Positions 1 through 7,221 of a DNA stretch of 47,574 bases are shown piece by piece. This DNA is from a virus, in the IMG/VR virus record IMGVR_UViG_3300049793_000168, positions 1 through 47,574 of that record, one strand, 5' to 3'. How positions within the stretch are numbered: the first letter of the stretch is position 1; each line of letters starts with the position of its first letter. Position numbers and translations under genes: made by a program. The notes under the pieces are model-generated. The model made no database searches. It was not told where the DNA came from and was given only the letters and a program-made list of their open reading frames with translations.

Positions 1-182
1 GTCCGGCGACGAGGATTCCATTAACCGCATGAAAGCGGCCCTCGGAGAGCACTTTGTCGACGGTGAAGCTTGACCAAAGTGCTCGGAAAGGGGCAGGCCC
101 GAGAGCTCGTTCGTGGCATGCGCTGTCGAAAGACCAACAAGGCCTGCTTCTTGTCCAAAGAGCGGGCCATGAAGGTCGTCGA
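1..182. repeat. Left copy of terminal redundancy
   Basis: Bases 1-182 match bases 47393-47574 except at base 55 (T here, C at 47447). The overlap runs through the end of one gene and the start of the next. This is what a circular or circularly permuted genome gives when the assembly runs past its own start. A true short direct terminal repeat is the alternative. Confidence 0.95.
2..73 (+). CDS. 3' end of small hypothetical gene (rest at 47238-47465)
   Basis: These 23 codons are the end of the gene that is complete at 47238-47465. The translations are identical, because the single difference (TTT versus TTC, Phe) is silent. The gene is cut by the window edge, not broken. Its stop overlaps the TTG start of the next gene in a TTGA overlap. 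Confidence 0.9.
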   Translation, partial: SGDEDSINRMKAALGEHFVDGEA

Positions 183-336
183 GAGGGCGTTTACCACTGA
201 GAACTGGAAAAACGAGCACGGCGGGATGCCCGTGGACGCTTACTTCTGTGACGACTGCAGCATGTGGCACCTCACAAAGGGCAGAAAACGACAGAATTCG
301 ACAGAATCGAGGCAAAATGGCAAGCCCAAAGCCTAA
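70..336 (+). CDS. Small zinc-ribbon-like hypothetical protein
   Basis: 88-residue basic protein starting at TTG, with a 4-nt TTGA overlap with the preceding stop. A CxxC pair sits in FCDDCSMWHLT near residues 59-69, with further Cys at about 19 and 26. The CxxC followed by WHLT is common in small phage proteins of unknown role, so a metal-binding fold is plausible. The ATG at 118 is an alternative start. Its first 113 bases are repeated at 47462-47574. Confidence 0.7.
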   Translation: MTKVLGKGQARELVRGMRCRKTNKACFLSKERAMKVVERAFTTENWKNEHGGMPVDAYFCDDCSMWHLTKGRKRQNSTESRQNGKPKA

Positions 337-535
337 CTACCGACTCCGCGGCACTGTGGAGTTCGAATTTTACTCCCCGAGCGACGGCGCGGCGCTGTCT
401 CGGGGCATGGACCTGGTTTGCCGGGGCGAGATCGGTCGATCCGAGCTCCGCTTCCTGGGAAAGTCGGTCGACGAGCACGTCGCCGTTCTCGAGAGGACCG
501 ACGAGGTCCTGTGTCAGATCGTGAGGGGCGCATGA
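317..535 (+). CDS. Hypothetical protein
   Basis: 72 residues from ATG 317, overlapping the previous gene by 20 nt. An upstream in-frame ATG at 248 would run deep inside that gene, so 317 is preferred. The protein is acidic and compact, with an N-terminal beta-rich stretch (YRLRGTVEFEFYSP). I recognise no family. It belongs to the small-gene run leading to the HD enzyme. Confidence 0.6.
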   Translation: MASPKPNYRLRGTVEFEFYSPSDGAALSRGMDLVCRGEIGRSELRFLGKSVDEHVAVLERTDEVLCQIVRGA

Positions 536-732
536 AGGACCGTTTCCAACTTGCAAAGGACTACGACGTCGCTCGCGAGCGGGTTTTTGGGATCTTCGAC
601 GACCACGGATACGGCCCACGTCACTCGAGCGCTCTCAACAGGCTGTGGGAGCTCTCGAAAGAGCTACACGACGCTGAGCGGGCCGCTGGTGTAGCGATCG
701 GGTCAACGAGAGAGCGCAAGGGGCACCGATGA
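532..732 (+). CDS. Hypothetical protein
   Basis: 66 residues from ATG 532 in an ATGA overlap with the previous stop. The sequence is charged and predicted helical (LWELSKELHDAERAAG near residues 38-53). The next gene starts at 729 inside its stop, so translation is probably coupled. Function unknown. Confidence 0.6.
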   Translation: MKDRFQLAKDYDVARERVFGIFDDHGYGPRHSSALNRLWELSKELHDAERAAGVAIGSTRERKGHR

Positions 733-1256
733 GAGACGATTTCCCCCTGATCCCGACCTACACCGGCAAGCGAATCGATCCGATGGCCCTGCGTCCCGAG
801 GACGTCGATATCCGCGACATCGCGCACCATTTGTCGCTGATCAACCGCTACAACGGGGCCACGGACGTCGGATTCAACGTCGCGCAGCACAGCTGCATCG
901 TGTCCGCGTACTCCGAGCCCGAGTTCCGGCTTGCTGCGCTGCTCCACGACGCCCCCGAGGCCTACATCCAAGACCTGACGCACCCGGTGAAGTACAACAG
1001 CATGTTGGGAACCATTTACCGGTGGGTCGAGGCCCCGATCGGGAAAGTGATCGAGGAAGCATTCGGCCTCGAGCCTGGGGCGCTGTCTCACCCGGAGGTC
1101 AAGCGAGTGGACGAAGAGACGTTCGACCGGGAGTGGGCGTGCCTCGTCGAGAGGAAGGACGACTTCGACGGCCCCTGGCTCTATCCGATGTACGCCAAGA
1201 CCGCCGAGCATCACTTCCTGCGCATGTACGAGGAACTGGTAGAATCTGAGTCGTGA
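729..1256 (+). CDS. HD-domain phosphohydrolase, YfbR-like nucleotidase
   Basis: 175-residue HD-superfamily protein. NVAQHS (His about 54) and LLHDAPEAYIQDL (His73-Asp74) supply the metal-binding H...HD pattern. The N-terminal block on residues of the type TGKRIDPMALRPEDVDIRDI is typical of phage members. By family analogy it dephosphorylates deoxynucleoside monophosphates in the cytoplasm, adjusting nucleotide pools. An SD-like AAGGGG lies just before ATG 729. Its end overlaps the endolysin start in GTGA. Substrate is inferred from the family only. Confidence 0.85.
   Translation: MRDDFPLIPTYTGKRIDPMALRPEDVDIRDIAHHLSLINRYNGATDVGFNVAQHSCIVSAYSEPEFRLAALLHDAPEAYIQDLTHPVKYNSMLGTIYRWVEAPIGKVIEEAFGLEPGALSHPEVKRVDEETFDREWACLVERKDDFDGPWLYPMYAKTAEHHFLRMYEELVESES
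1240..1245 (+). promoter_or_regulatory. -10 element TAGAAT of leaderless-type promoter for endolysin
   Basis: TAGAAT ends 7 nt before the GTG at 1253. GGAAC (1232-1236) lies three bases upstream, close to the CGAAC-N3-TANNNT pattern seen at other genes. No Shine-Dalgarno site is visible between it and the start. Confidence 0.55.
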
Positions 1257-2020
1257 AAGTCCTCGACATCACCAGCCCGCACATGAAAGGCCAGCTGGTC
1301 AGGGACGCTCAGTTCCTCCTGCAGGGCGATAACCGCTACTCCAAGACCGATCACCCCGTCCACCCCTACAAGGGCAAGGTCGACGGCGTGTACGGAGAGG
1401 CGACGGCCCACGCGGCCGATCGCGCGCGCTACGTCCTCGGGTACCCGAACAACAAGATCGCAGGCGGTCACTTCGGCGCTGAGCTCCGCTCCTACCTTCT
1501 CCCCAAGACGAGCAAGGACGCGAAGCCTCTGCCGAAGGCGTACAACATCCGCCGGTACGCGCGACTCAAGCTCGAGGCGCGCAAGGCGAAGCAGGCCGCG
1601 AAGGCGAACACCCCGAAAAAGCTCGCGCTCGCCGCGGCTCTCTCGCAGGTCGGCTACCACGAGAGCGGGACCAACTGGACGAAGTTCGGAGCCTGGTACG
1701 GCTTCAACGGCGTCGCCTGGTGCGCGATCTTCGTCTCCTGGTGCCTCAACGAAGCTGGCAAGCACGTCAAGACGGCGCTCGCCTTCCAGTGGGAGTATTG
1801 GGGCCGCGCGGGCGCGAACGGACTCTCCATCACCTACAACCCCGAGCCTGGTGACATCGTCGTGTACCACAACGGCGAGGGGCACACTGGCCTCTTCTAC
1901 CGCTGGACCGACCGCGCGCAGGGTCGCTTCCAGGCGGTCGAGGGGAACGAGTACGACAAGGTCATGATCCAGGACCGAAACATCCACAGCCTCAAGACCG
2001 TCTTCGTGAAGGTGTCATGA
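1253..2020 (+). CDS. Endolysin: peptidoglycan-binding N-terminus plus CHAP amidase/endopeptidase
   Basis: 255 residues from GTG 1253. Residues about 10-85 resemble a peptidoglycan-binding repeat (VDGVYGEATAHAADRARYVL). Residues about 125-255 are a CHAP domain, with nucleophile Cys157 in VAWCAIFVSWC and His211 in GHTGLFY. It would cleave host peptidoglycan at lysis. There is no signal peptide, so export needs a holin; the candidate lies far away at 11073. It is followed by a second wall hydrolase in a 4-nt overlap. Confidence 0.88.
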   Translation: MKVLDITSPHMKGQLVRDAQFLLQGDNRYSKTDHPVHPYKGKVDGVYGEATAHAADRARYVLGYPNNKIAGGHFGAELRSYLLPKTSKDAKPLPKAYNIRRYARLKLEARKAKQAAKANTPKKLALAAALSQVGYHESGTNWTKFGAWYGFNGVAWCAIFVSWCLNEAGKHVKTALAFQWEYWGRAGANGLSITYNPEPGDIVVYHNGEGHTGLFYRWTDRAQGRFQAVEGNEYDKVMIQDRNIHSLKTVFVKVS

Positions 2021-2457
2021 CCAAGGCTCCCGGTCTCTACGGTCGCCGCTTCTACCCGCGCGAGGTCCACGACCTGATTTACCGCAACGGATGGAAGGAC
2101 CCGGTCACGATGTCGCGCATGGTCGCGACGGTGTCCGGAGAGAGCGACCGCTACGAGGCCGCGGTCGGTCAGGTCAACTCGAACGGCACCCAGGATTGGG
2201 GCATGTTCCAGCTGAACAACGGCCACTGGTCAGACTTCGCGAGCTCCCCCGACGCGTTCTACGCGATCTGCGTTGACGCCGAGAAGGCTGCGCCGATCGC
2301 GCGCGCCCTCTTCGACAAGGACAAGCGGGCGGGCGGCACGGGCTTTGGCCCCTGGTTCGCCTACGGCGGCAAGCACTACCAAGAGCAGCTTCCCGAGTGC
2401 ATCAAGGGGATCGTCAACTTCCTCTCGGAGCGCGAGGGGCTCGGGCTGATCCTGTGA
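2017..2457 (+). CDS. Lysozyme-like / lytic transglycosylase lysin
   Basis: 146 residues with SGESDRYEAAV (candidate catalytic Glu42) followed by QDWGMFQLN (residues 59-67), the pairing typical of the SLT/lysozyme fold, and a C-terminal GFGPW. It likely cuts the glycan strand, complementing the peptide-cutting CHAP enzyme next door. It starts in an ATGA overlap with that gene. No signal peptide or wall-binding domain is seen, so a virion-associated role is also possible. Confidence 0.82.
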   Translation: MTKAPGLYGRRFYPREVHDLIYRNGWKDPVTMSRMVATVSGESDRYEAAVGQVNSNGTQDWGMFQLNNGHWSDFASSPDAFYAICVDAEKAAPIARALFDKDKRAGGTGFGPWFAYGGKHYQEQLPECIKGIVNFLSEREGLGLIL

Positions 2458-2648
2458 CGGGCCGCGAGAAGGATTACGCCGATTTGCAGCAGGCGTTTCA
2501 GTCACAGATCGAAGCAGAGCGAGTTGCTCGCGAGCTACATGAGACTGCTCAGATTGGCGACGAGTACTTCGAGCAGGTCCTCGAGGACTCGGACCGCGCT
2601 GATGCTGCGCTCAAACAGGTGTGGCACAAGATGAAGCTCGGCGTTTAG
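2454..2648 (+). CDS. Small helical hypothetical protein
   Basis: 64 residues from GTG 2454, in a GTGA overlap with the lysin stop. The protein is almost entirely charged and helical (QQAFQSQIEAERVARELHE near residues 10-28), probably a coiled coil. It lies between lysis genes and terminase. No family recognised. Confidence 0.6.
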   Translation: MTGREKDYADLQQAFQSQIEAERVARELHETAQIGDEYFEQVLEDSDRADAALKQVWHKMKLGV

Positions 2649-2657
2649 TCGAACTCG

Positions 2658-2663
2658 TATGCT
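2658..2663 (+). promoter_or_regulatory. CGAAC-N3-TATGCT leaderless-type promoter for terS
   Basis: CGAAC at 2650-2654, three bases, then TATGCT at 2658-2663 and six bases to ATG 2670. There is no Shine-Dalgarno site. One of the exact matches to the recurring phage start signature. Confidence 0.65.
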
Positions 2664-2669
2664 GGCTAC

Positions 2670-3146
2670 ATGCCAGCACCCGCGTACAACAAGGGCGTCC
2701 ATGAGGCGCTCGTAAGCGCTACCCGCGCAGGACTGTCGCGCCGGGCTTGCGCCGGTAAGGCAGGCGTGGGCGTGAGGGCGGTCTACCGGTGGCTGGAGCG
2801 CGGCGGGCGCGCGGCGGAAGCCCAAGACATGGGTGAAGAGTGCGCTGTCGAGGACGTGGAATACGCTCAACTGTACAGGGACGTGGAGCGGGCAATGGCC
2901 GACCGCGAGGAAGAGCTCCTGGCGATGATCGACGGCGAGGACAAGGCGGGGCAGTGGATGCGCCAGGCCTGGAAGCTCGAGCGCCGCGACCCGGAGAATT
3001 GGGGGCCGCCCGCGACGCGCGTCGTCCACGAGGGCGCGATCGAGCACAAGGTGACGCAGGAACTGCCGGGCGAGACTCAGAAGGCGCTGTTCGCGGTCTT
3101 CAACGCCATGGCGAAGCCGAAGGAGCTCGAGAGTGGAAGCTCCTGA
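2670..3146 (+). CDS. Terminase small subunit (putative)
   Basis: 158 residues. An N-terminal helix-turn-helix is visible (LSRRACAGKAGVGVRAVYRWL, about residues 22-42), followed by a helical region with WMRQAWKLERRDPENWG, a pattern common in phage small terminase subunits. It lies immediately upstream of and overlaps the large subunit. It would recognise the packaging site and feed DNA to the motor. Assignment rests on position and the DNA-binding N-terminus, so it is likely rather than certain. Confidence 0.75.
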   Translation: MPAPAYNKGVHEALVSATRAGLSRRACAGKAGVGVRAVYRWLERGGRAAEAQDMGEECAVEDVEYAQLYRDVERAMADREEELLAMIDGEDKAGQWMRQAWKLERRDPENWGPPATRVVHEGAIEHKVTQELPGETQKALFAVFNAMAKPKELESGSS

Positions 3147-4554
3147 CGCGCTCACCTTCGCGAGCCTAAGCCCGGGCGGGCTTGCGTGGTACGACCTCCG
3201 AAGTCCAGAGACCGGGGAGAGCATCTACGAGCAGCCCGACCACCTTCGACTGCTCGATTGGGAGATCGTCAAGCTGTGCAACGGCCTTGAGGAGTACGAC
3301 GACGAAACGTACAAGGGGATCATTTTTACTGTCCCCCCGCGTCACGGGAAGTCGTTTGAAGTCAGCCATTACACGCCTGCCTGGTTTCTCGGGCGCTGGC
3401 CGGAGAAGCACGTCGGCGTGGCGAGTTACGAGGCGGACTTCGCTGCTTCGTGGGGCAAAAAGGCACGAGAGGTCCTCGAGACGCGGGGACCGGAGGTCTT
3501 CGGTGTAGAGGTGGATTACTCGTCGCGCGCGAGCTCGCATTGGCGTGTCAAGCGCACGCGGCGCGGCAGGCCAGTTTACGGCTCCATGGTCACCGCTGGC
3601 ATCGGCGGGCCGCTGACGGGGCGAGGGATCCACCTTCTCATCGTAGACGATCCGGTCAAGAATGCCGTCGAGGCGCACTCGAAAGCGAAGCGAAACTCCG
3701 TGTGGGAGTGGTGGACGTCGACCGCGGCCACGAGGCTCGAGCCAGGTGGCAAGATCATCATCATCATGACCCGCTGGCACGAGGACGACCTGGCGGGGCG
3801 CCTGATCAAGGAAATGGAGGAAGGTCAGGGCTGGAAGTTCAAGGTGATCAACCTACCAGCCATCGCCGAGTCGAATGACATCCTCGGCAGGTCGGCAGGA
3901 GATGCGCTCTGGCCTCAGAGGTACCCGGTGCAGCGTCTTGAAGAAATCCGTCGAGCTCTCGGGCCCTACGTCTGGAACAGCCTCTTCCAGGGGAAGCCCG
4001 CCGCTCGTGCCGGTGGCTTCTTCGACCCGGATGATTTTCGAATCCTCGATGAGCCGGAGTCTACACCCACGAGAGTCGTTCGTCGATGGGACCTCGCGGC
4101 CTCCGAGAGTGAGGGCGACTACACCGCCGGGGTCTTGCTCGAGAAACAGGCCAACGGACGGTTCCTGATCAGGGACGTTCGCCGAGGCCAGTGGTCTCCG
4201 GAGCAGTCTGAGCGAGAGGTCCTGAGGGCGGCGGCCGAAGACGGCCGCAACGTCCCGATCAAGTTCGAGCAGGAGCGCGGCGCCGCGGGCAAGATCGTTG
4301 TCGCCAACTACAAGCGCCTGCTCAAGGGGCACAGCGTCAGGGGGCAGCAGGTCACTGGCGACAAAGAAGTCCGCGCGCAGCCCTGCTCTGCGGCCGCGGG
4401 GCGTCGGGAGTTCGATCTACTGAGGGGCCCCTGGAACGATGACTTCCTCGAGGAGTGCGGCCAGTTCCCGCACGGCACGAACGACGACCAAGTCGACGCT
4501 TTCTGTGGTGCGTACACGGACGTGGACAAATCCCCGCCGGTGCAAAGCTGGTAG
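3133..4554 (+). CDS. Terminase large subunit (packaging ATPase/nuclease)
   Basis: 473 residues from GTG 3133. The ATPase half has Walker A PPRHGKS (68-74) and Walker B LLIVDDP (168-174), followed by the coupling-type IIIIMTRWHEDDLAGRL. The nuclease half has RRWDLAASE (about 318-325) and NDDQVDAF (about 450-457), carrying the metal-binding Asp residues. It docks at the portal, translocates DNA into the procapsid and cuts it. It overlaps terS by 14 nt. Length is normal and no inteins are seen. Confidence 0.95.
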   Translation: MEAPDALTFASLSPGGLAWYDLRSPETGESIYEQPDHLRLLDWEIVKLCNGLEEYDDETYKGIIFTVPPRHGKSFEVSHYTPAWFLGRWPEKHVGVASYEADFAASWGKKAREVLETRGPEVFGVEVDYSSRASSHWRVKRTRRGRPVYGSMVTAGIGGPLTGRGIHLLIVDDPVKNAVEAHSKAKRNSVWEWWTSTAATRLEPGGKIIIIMTRWHEDDLAGRLIKEMEEGQGWKFKVINLPAIAESNDILGRSAGDALWPQRYPVQRLEEIRRALGPYVWNSLFQGKPAARAGGFFDPDDFRILDEPESTPTRVVRRWDLAASESEGDYTAGVLLEKQANGRFLIRDVRRGQWSPEQSEREVLRAAAEDGRNVPIKFEQERGAAGKIVVANYKRLLKGHSVRGQQVTGDKEVRAQPCSAAAGRREFDLLRGPWNDDFLEECGQFPHGTNDDQVDAFCGAYTDVDKSPPVQSW

Positions 4555-4651
4555 GATCTCGGTCGGACGGCATTGGGGGGCGAGTCGGTAGCTGATCCTG
4601 TAAGTCCGTCTCGGAGCCAGCGGGCACACCTTCACCCCTGACAACTGGCTC
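4552..4651 (+). ncRNA. Possible small structured transcript downstream of terL
   Basis: A TAGGAT hexamer (4552-4557) overlaps the terL stop and looks like the other phage -10 elements, but no start codon lies 6-9 nt after it. The following stretch can fold into GGACGG (4565-4570) with CCGTCT (4606-4611, one G-U) and GAGCCAG (4614-4620) with CTGGCTC (4645-4651). It is a guess that this is an RNA; a leader with no gene is equally possible. No tRNA fold fits. Confidence 0.25.
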
Positions 4652-4727
4652 GGGGTGGATGGCAAGCAGGCCGGTCGCCGCCCTAGCCCGCGAGGGGGTG
4701 GCGACACCAAACGGGGGCTCGAACCTG

Positions 4728-4733
4728 TACGCT
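4728..4733 (+). promoter_or_regulatory. CGAAC-N3-TACGCT promoter before portal
   Basis: CGAAC at 4720-4724, three bases, then TACGCT. The nearest in-frame start is TTG 4743, nine bases downstream. An exact match to the recurring motif. Confidence 0.5.
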
Positions 4734-4742
4734 GTTCCCACC

Positions 4743-4982
4743 TTGCTAGGGCGACCCAAACTGGAAAAGCTCACCACCTCCGCTCTCGCCGAAATGGAAG
4801 AGGAGAACGGCGAGACCGCCTCGGTCGGTTTCTGCATGCTCGTGTGCGAGGTACGAACTGACGAGGGTGAGACGGCCTTCTACACGTTCGCGACTGACAA
4901 GCGCGAGTGGATCCAGCGCGCTGCGATCGAAGAGGCGCGCGTAGCCATGGAGTTCTCGGAGGTCGAAGTCGATGGCGATTAG
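4743..4982 (+). CDS. Hypothetical protein upstream of portal
   Basis: 79 residues if read from TTG 4743, nine bases after a TACGCT element. The frame is open back to ATG 4659 (107 residues), and ATG 4794 is also possible, so the start is uncertain. The protein is acidic (EMEEENGE, then EEARVAMEFSEVEVDGD). Its last 11 nt overlap the portal start. Function unknown. Confidence 0.55.
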   Translation: MLGRPKLEKLTTSALAEMEEENGETASVGFCMLVCEVRTDEGETAFYTFATDKREWIQRAAIEEARVAMEFSEVEVDGD

Positions 4983-6543
4983 CGAGCTCGAGTGGGCAGT
5001 AGGCGAATTCGCGTCCTCGCGGCGCCTCAAGGGCTACCGCAAGTACCAGCAATACTACGACGGCGACCAGCCGCTCGCGTACGCGACGCGCAAGTATCGT
5101 TCTCAGTTCTGGCGACTGTTCCGGGGGTTCTCGGACAACATGTGCCAGAGCGTCGTCGACGTCCAGGCTGAGCGCCTCGAGGTCATCGGTTTCACGTCGA
5201 GCTCGGCGACCGTCGAGGAAGAGACGTACAACTCGCAGGGCGAGAAGGTCGCCAAGCCCGCGGCTGCGACTCCCCCCGCGCCGACTAGCCCGCTCGATCC
5301 GAACGCTCCCCCCGCGCCCCTCCCGGAGAAGACCATCACGGTCAGCGTCGTTCACGACGACGTCGGAGACAACGCCTGGGGCGAGTGGGAGGACGAGTCG
5401 ATGCCGCTGGTAGCTGACCAGATCCATGCAGACGTGTTCCTCTTCGGCGACGGGTTCGCCCTCGCAGACGAGGAAGGCGTGTGGCGGCAGGAGCCTTCGG
5501 AGATCGCCGTCCGTTACTCGCGCGAGAAGCCCGGAGTCCTCGAGGCCGCCGCGAAGTGCTGGACCGAGATGGACGGCACGGTCTACCTCAACATCTACAC
5601 GCCGGACGGCCTCGAGAAGTACGCCTGCAAGAAGGACAAGGCGAACTCGAAGCTCCAGGCCGCGGACTTCGAGGTCATCGAAGGCGGCGGCGCACTGCCT
5701 CAGGGGATCCCGATCGTCCATTTCGCCAATAAGGCCTACGGCCGCTACGGGATCAGCGAGCTCAAGAACGTCATCCCACTGCAGGACGCGCTGAACAAGG
5801 CCGAAATGGACTTGATGCTGGCGATGGAGTACCAGTCCTTCCGCCAGCGCTGGATCACCGGCGTCGACGTCGAGCTCGGCGACGACGGCCTTCCCAAGAA
5901 CTTCTCGGGAGAGCACGGCCCCGGAAACTTCCTGGCCTTCCCCGACGCCGACGCCAAGGTGGGCGAGTTCGCGATGGCAGACCTGACCCCGTACGTGAAG
6001 GTGGTCGAGAACTACCGCGGGCAGATCGCTCGAGTCTCGGGCATCCCGCTCCACTACTTCTTCGTCGGCGAGGGCGCTGGCGCCACACAGTCCGGCGAAA
6101 GCCTCAAGGTCGGCGAGTCGCGCTTCACGCGCAAGGGCAATCGCCAAATGCGCTGCCTCGGCAAGGGGTGGGAGAACTTGATGGACCTCGTGCTCGAGAT
6201 CGTCAGCACCCAGGACGACAACATCACCTACGACTCCGCGGTCGACCTGAACGTCGTGTGGGACGAGGTGTCGCCGCGCTCCGAGAGCGAAGAGCTCGAC
6301 GTCCTGGTCAAGAAGGGCACGATCGGCGTCCCGAACAGCCAGCTGCAGAAGGAAGCCGGGTACGACCCCGATGAGATCCGCCAATTCACGATCGAGTACG
6401 CCGAGAACATCAAGCTCGGCTTGCAGGCCGCCCCGAGCATGAACCCCCAGGGGCAAGTCCAGGTACCTAAGGGTGAAACTTCTGCAAACGCGACCAGCCA
6501 CACTAGTGCTGCCGCCGCGACCGCCCCGCCCGCCGGTAACTAG
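4972..6543 (+). CDS. Portal protein (SPP1 gp6-like)
   Basis: 523 residues. The N-terminus with YYDGDQPLAYATRKYR, then a conserved DNMCQSVVDVQAERL block, is typical of the gp6-like portal family. A proline/alanine-rich insert lies near residues 92-118. It would form the dodecameric ring at the capsid vertex that the terminase docks on and the connectors join. Position between terminase and scaffold agrees. The C-terminal tail is low-complexity Ala/Thr/Pro. Confidence 0.9.
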   Translation: MAISELEWAVGEFASSRRLKGYRKYQQYYDGDQPLAYATRKYRSQFWRLFRGFSDNMCQSVVDVQAERLEVIGFTSSSATVEEETYNSQGEKVAKPAAATPPAPTSPLDPNAPPAPLPEKTITVSVVHDDVGDNAWGEWEDESMPLVADQIHADVFLFGDGFALADEEGVWRQEPSEIAVRYSREKPGVLEAAAKCWTEMDGTVYLNIYTPDGLEKYACKKDKANSKLQAADFEVIEGGGALPQGIPIVHFANKAYGRYGISELKNVIPLQDALNKAEMDLMLAMEYQSFRQRWITGVDVELGDDGLPKNFSGEHGPGNFLAFPDADAKVGEFAMADLTPYVKVVENYRGQIARVSGIPLHYFFVGEGAGATQSGESLKVGESRFTRKGNRQMRCLGKGWENLMDLVLEIVSTQDDNITYDSAVDLNVVWDEVSPRSESEELDVLVKKGTIGVPNSQLQKEAGYDPDEIRQFTIEYAENIKLGLQAAPSMNPQGQVQVPKGETSANATSHTSAAAATAPPAGN

Positions 6544-6557
6544 CGCGCTCGAACTGT

Positions 6558-6563
6558 TAGCCT
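6558..6563 (+). promoter_or_regulatory. CGAAC-N3-TAGCCT promoter for scaffold gene
   Basis: CGAAC 6550-6554, three bases, TAGCCT 6558-6563, six bases, ATG 6570. No Shine-Dalgarno site. Confidence 0.65.
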
Positions 6564-6569
6564 CGAGCC

Positions 6570-7142
6570 ATGATCCACAAATCGCACGGCATCAGGTTCT
6601 TCCCTGACGGCGACGGCGGCAAGGACGGCTCCGGTGACGGGGACGGATCTGACGGCGACGGCGACGGCGAAGACAATGACGACGAAGACCAGGTCGACGT
6701 CGAGGCTCTCAAGGCGGAAAACGCCAGGTACAAGAAGGCCGAGGACAAGCGCCGGACACAGGCCGCACGCGACGCCAAGGCCAAGCAGGACGCTGAGCGC
6801 AAGAAGGCTCAGGACGACAACGACGCTGACAAGTTGAAGGCTGCCCTGGCAGAAGAGACCGCCAAGGCTGTCGCAGCGGAGCTCAAGGCGAACCGCGCCA
6901 TGGCGCGCTCGCTGGCCGCTGAGCTCGGTGCAGTTGATCCCGGCGACGTGGTCCGACTCGTCGACTTCGACGAACTTGCCGATCCCGGTAACGAGGACGA
7001 GGTCAAGGCAGAGATCGCCGCTCTGCTCAAGGCGAAGCCCTATCTCAAGTCTGGCAAGGTCAAGACGGACGGCGGAGCCAGCGGGGGCGGTAGCTCCAAG
7101 ATCGACATGAATCAGGTCATTCGGGACGCTGCTGGCAGGTAA
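6570..7142 (+). CDS. Capsid scaffolding protein (putative)
   Basis: 190 residues. Residues about 12-45 are almost only Asp and Gly, followed by a long Ala/Lys/Glu-rich coiled coil (about 48-125) and a C-terminal basic/glycine patch. This composition and its place between portal and capsid are typical of scaffold proteins, which guide capsid assembly and then leave. No protease is seen nearby. Confidence 0.78.
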   Translation: MIHKSHGIRFFPDGDGGKDGSGDGDGSDGDGDGEDNDDEDQVDVEALKAENARYKKAEDKRRTQAARDAKAKQDAERKKAQDDNDADKLKAALAEETAKAVAAELKANRAMARSLAAELGAVDPGDVVRLVDFDELADPGNEDEVKAEIAALLKAKPYLKSGKVKTDGGASGGGSSKIDMNQVIRDAAGR

Positions 7143-7177
7143 GGTGTGCTAGTTACGGCTTGACGGGCGTGAACAAG

Positions 7178-7203
7178 CAGGGCTCCCTTTGCAGGGGGCC
7201 CTG
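7178..7203 (+). terminator. Hairpin terminator between scaffold and capsid genes
   Basis: Arms CAGGGCTCCC (7178-7187) and GGGGGCCCTG (7194-7203) pair over 10 bp with one G-T wobble around a 6-nt loop, followed by TTT. It ends six bases before the capsid -10 element, insulating the capsid gene from upstream transcripts. Confidence 0.7.
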
Positions 7204-7208
7204 TTTGC

Positions 7209-7214
7209 TATAGT
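7209..7214 (+). promoter_or_regulatory. -10 element TATAGT of major capsid gene
   Basis: TATAGT ends seven bases before ATG 7222 and directly follows the terminator. It is the closest to the consensus TATAAT in the window, fitting a highly expressed gene. No SD site and no CGAAC upstream. Confidence 0.6.
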
Positions 7215-7221
7215 CGCGAGC

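Noticed and set aside
4700-4760. Possible tRNA suggested by CTCGAACC near 4718
   Set aside because: On neither strand do the T-arm stems pair, and no acceptor or anticodon arm can be drawn. The bases are explained by the CGAAC promoter word.
4771-6501. Long open frame on the minus strand opposite the portal gene
   Set aside because: It is the antisense shadow of a GC-rich, strongly coding plus-strand gene; no motifs, SD site or promoter fit it.
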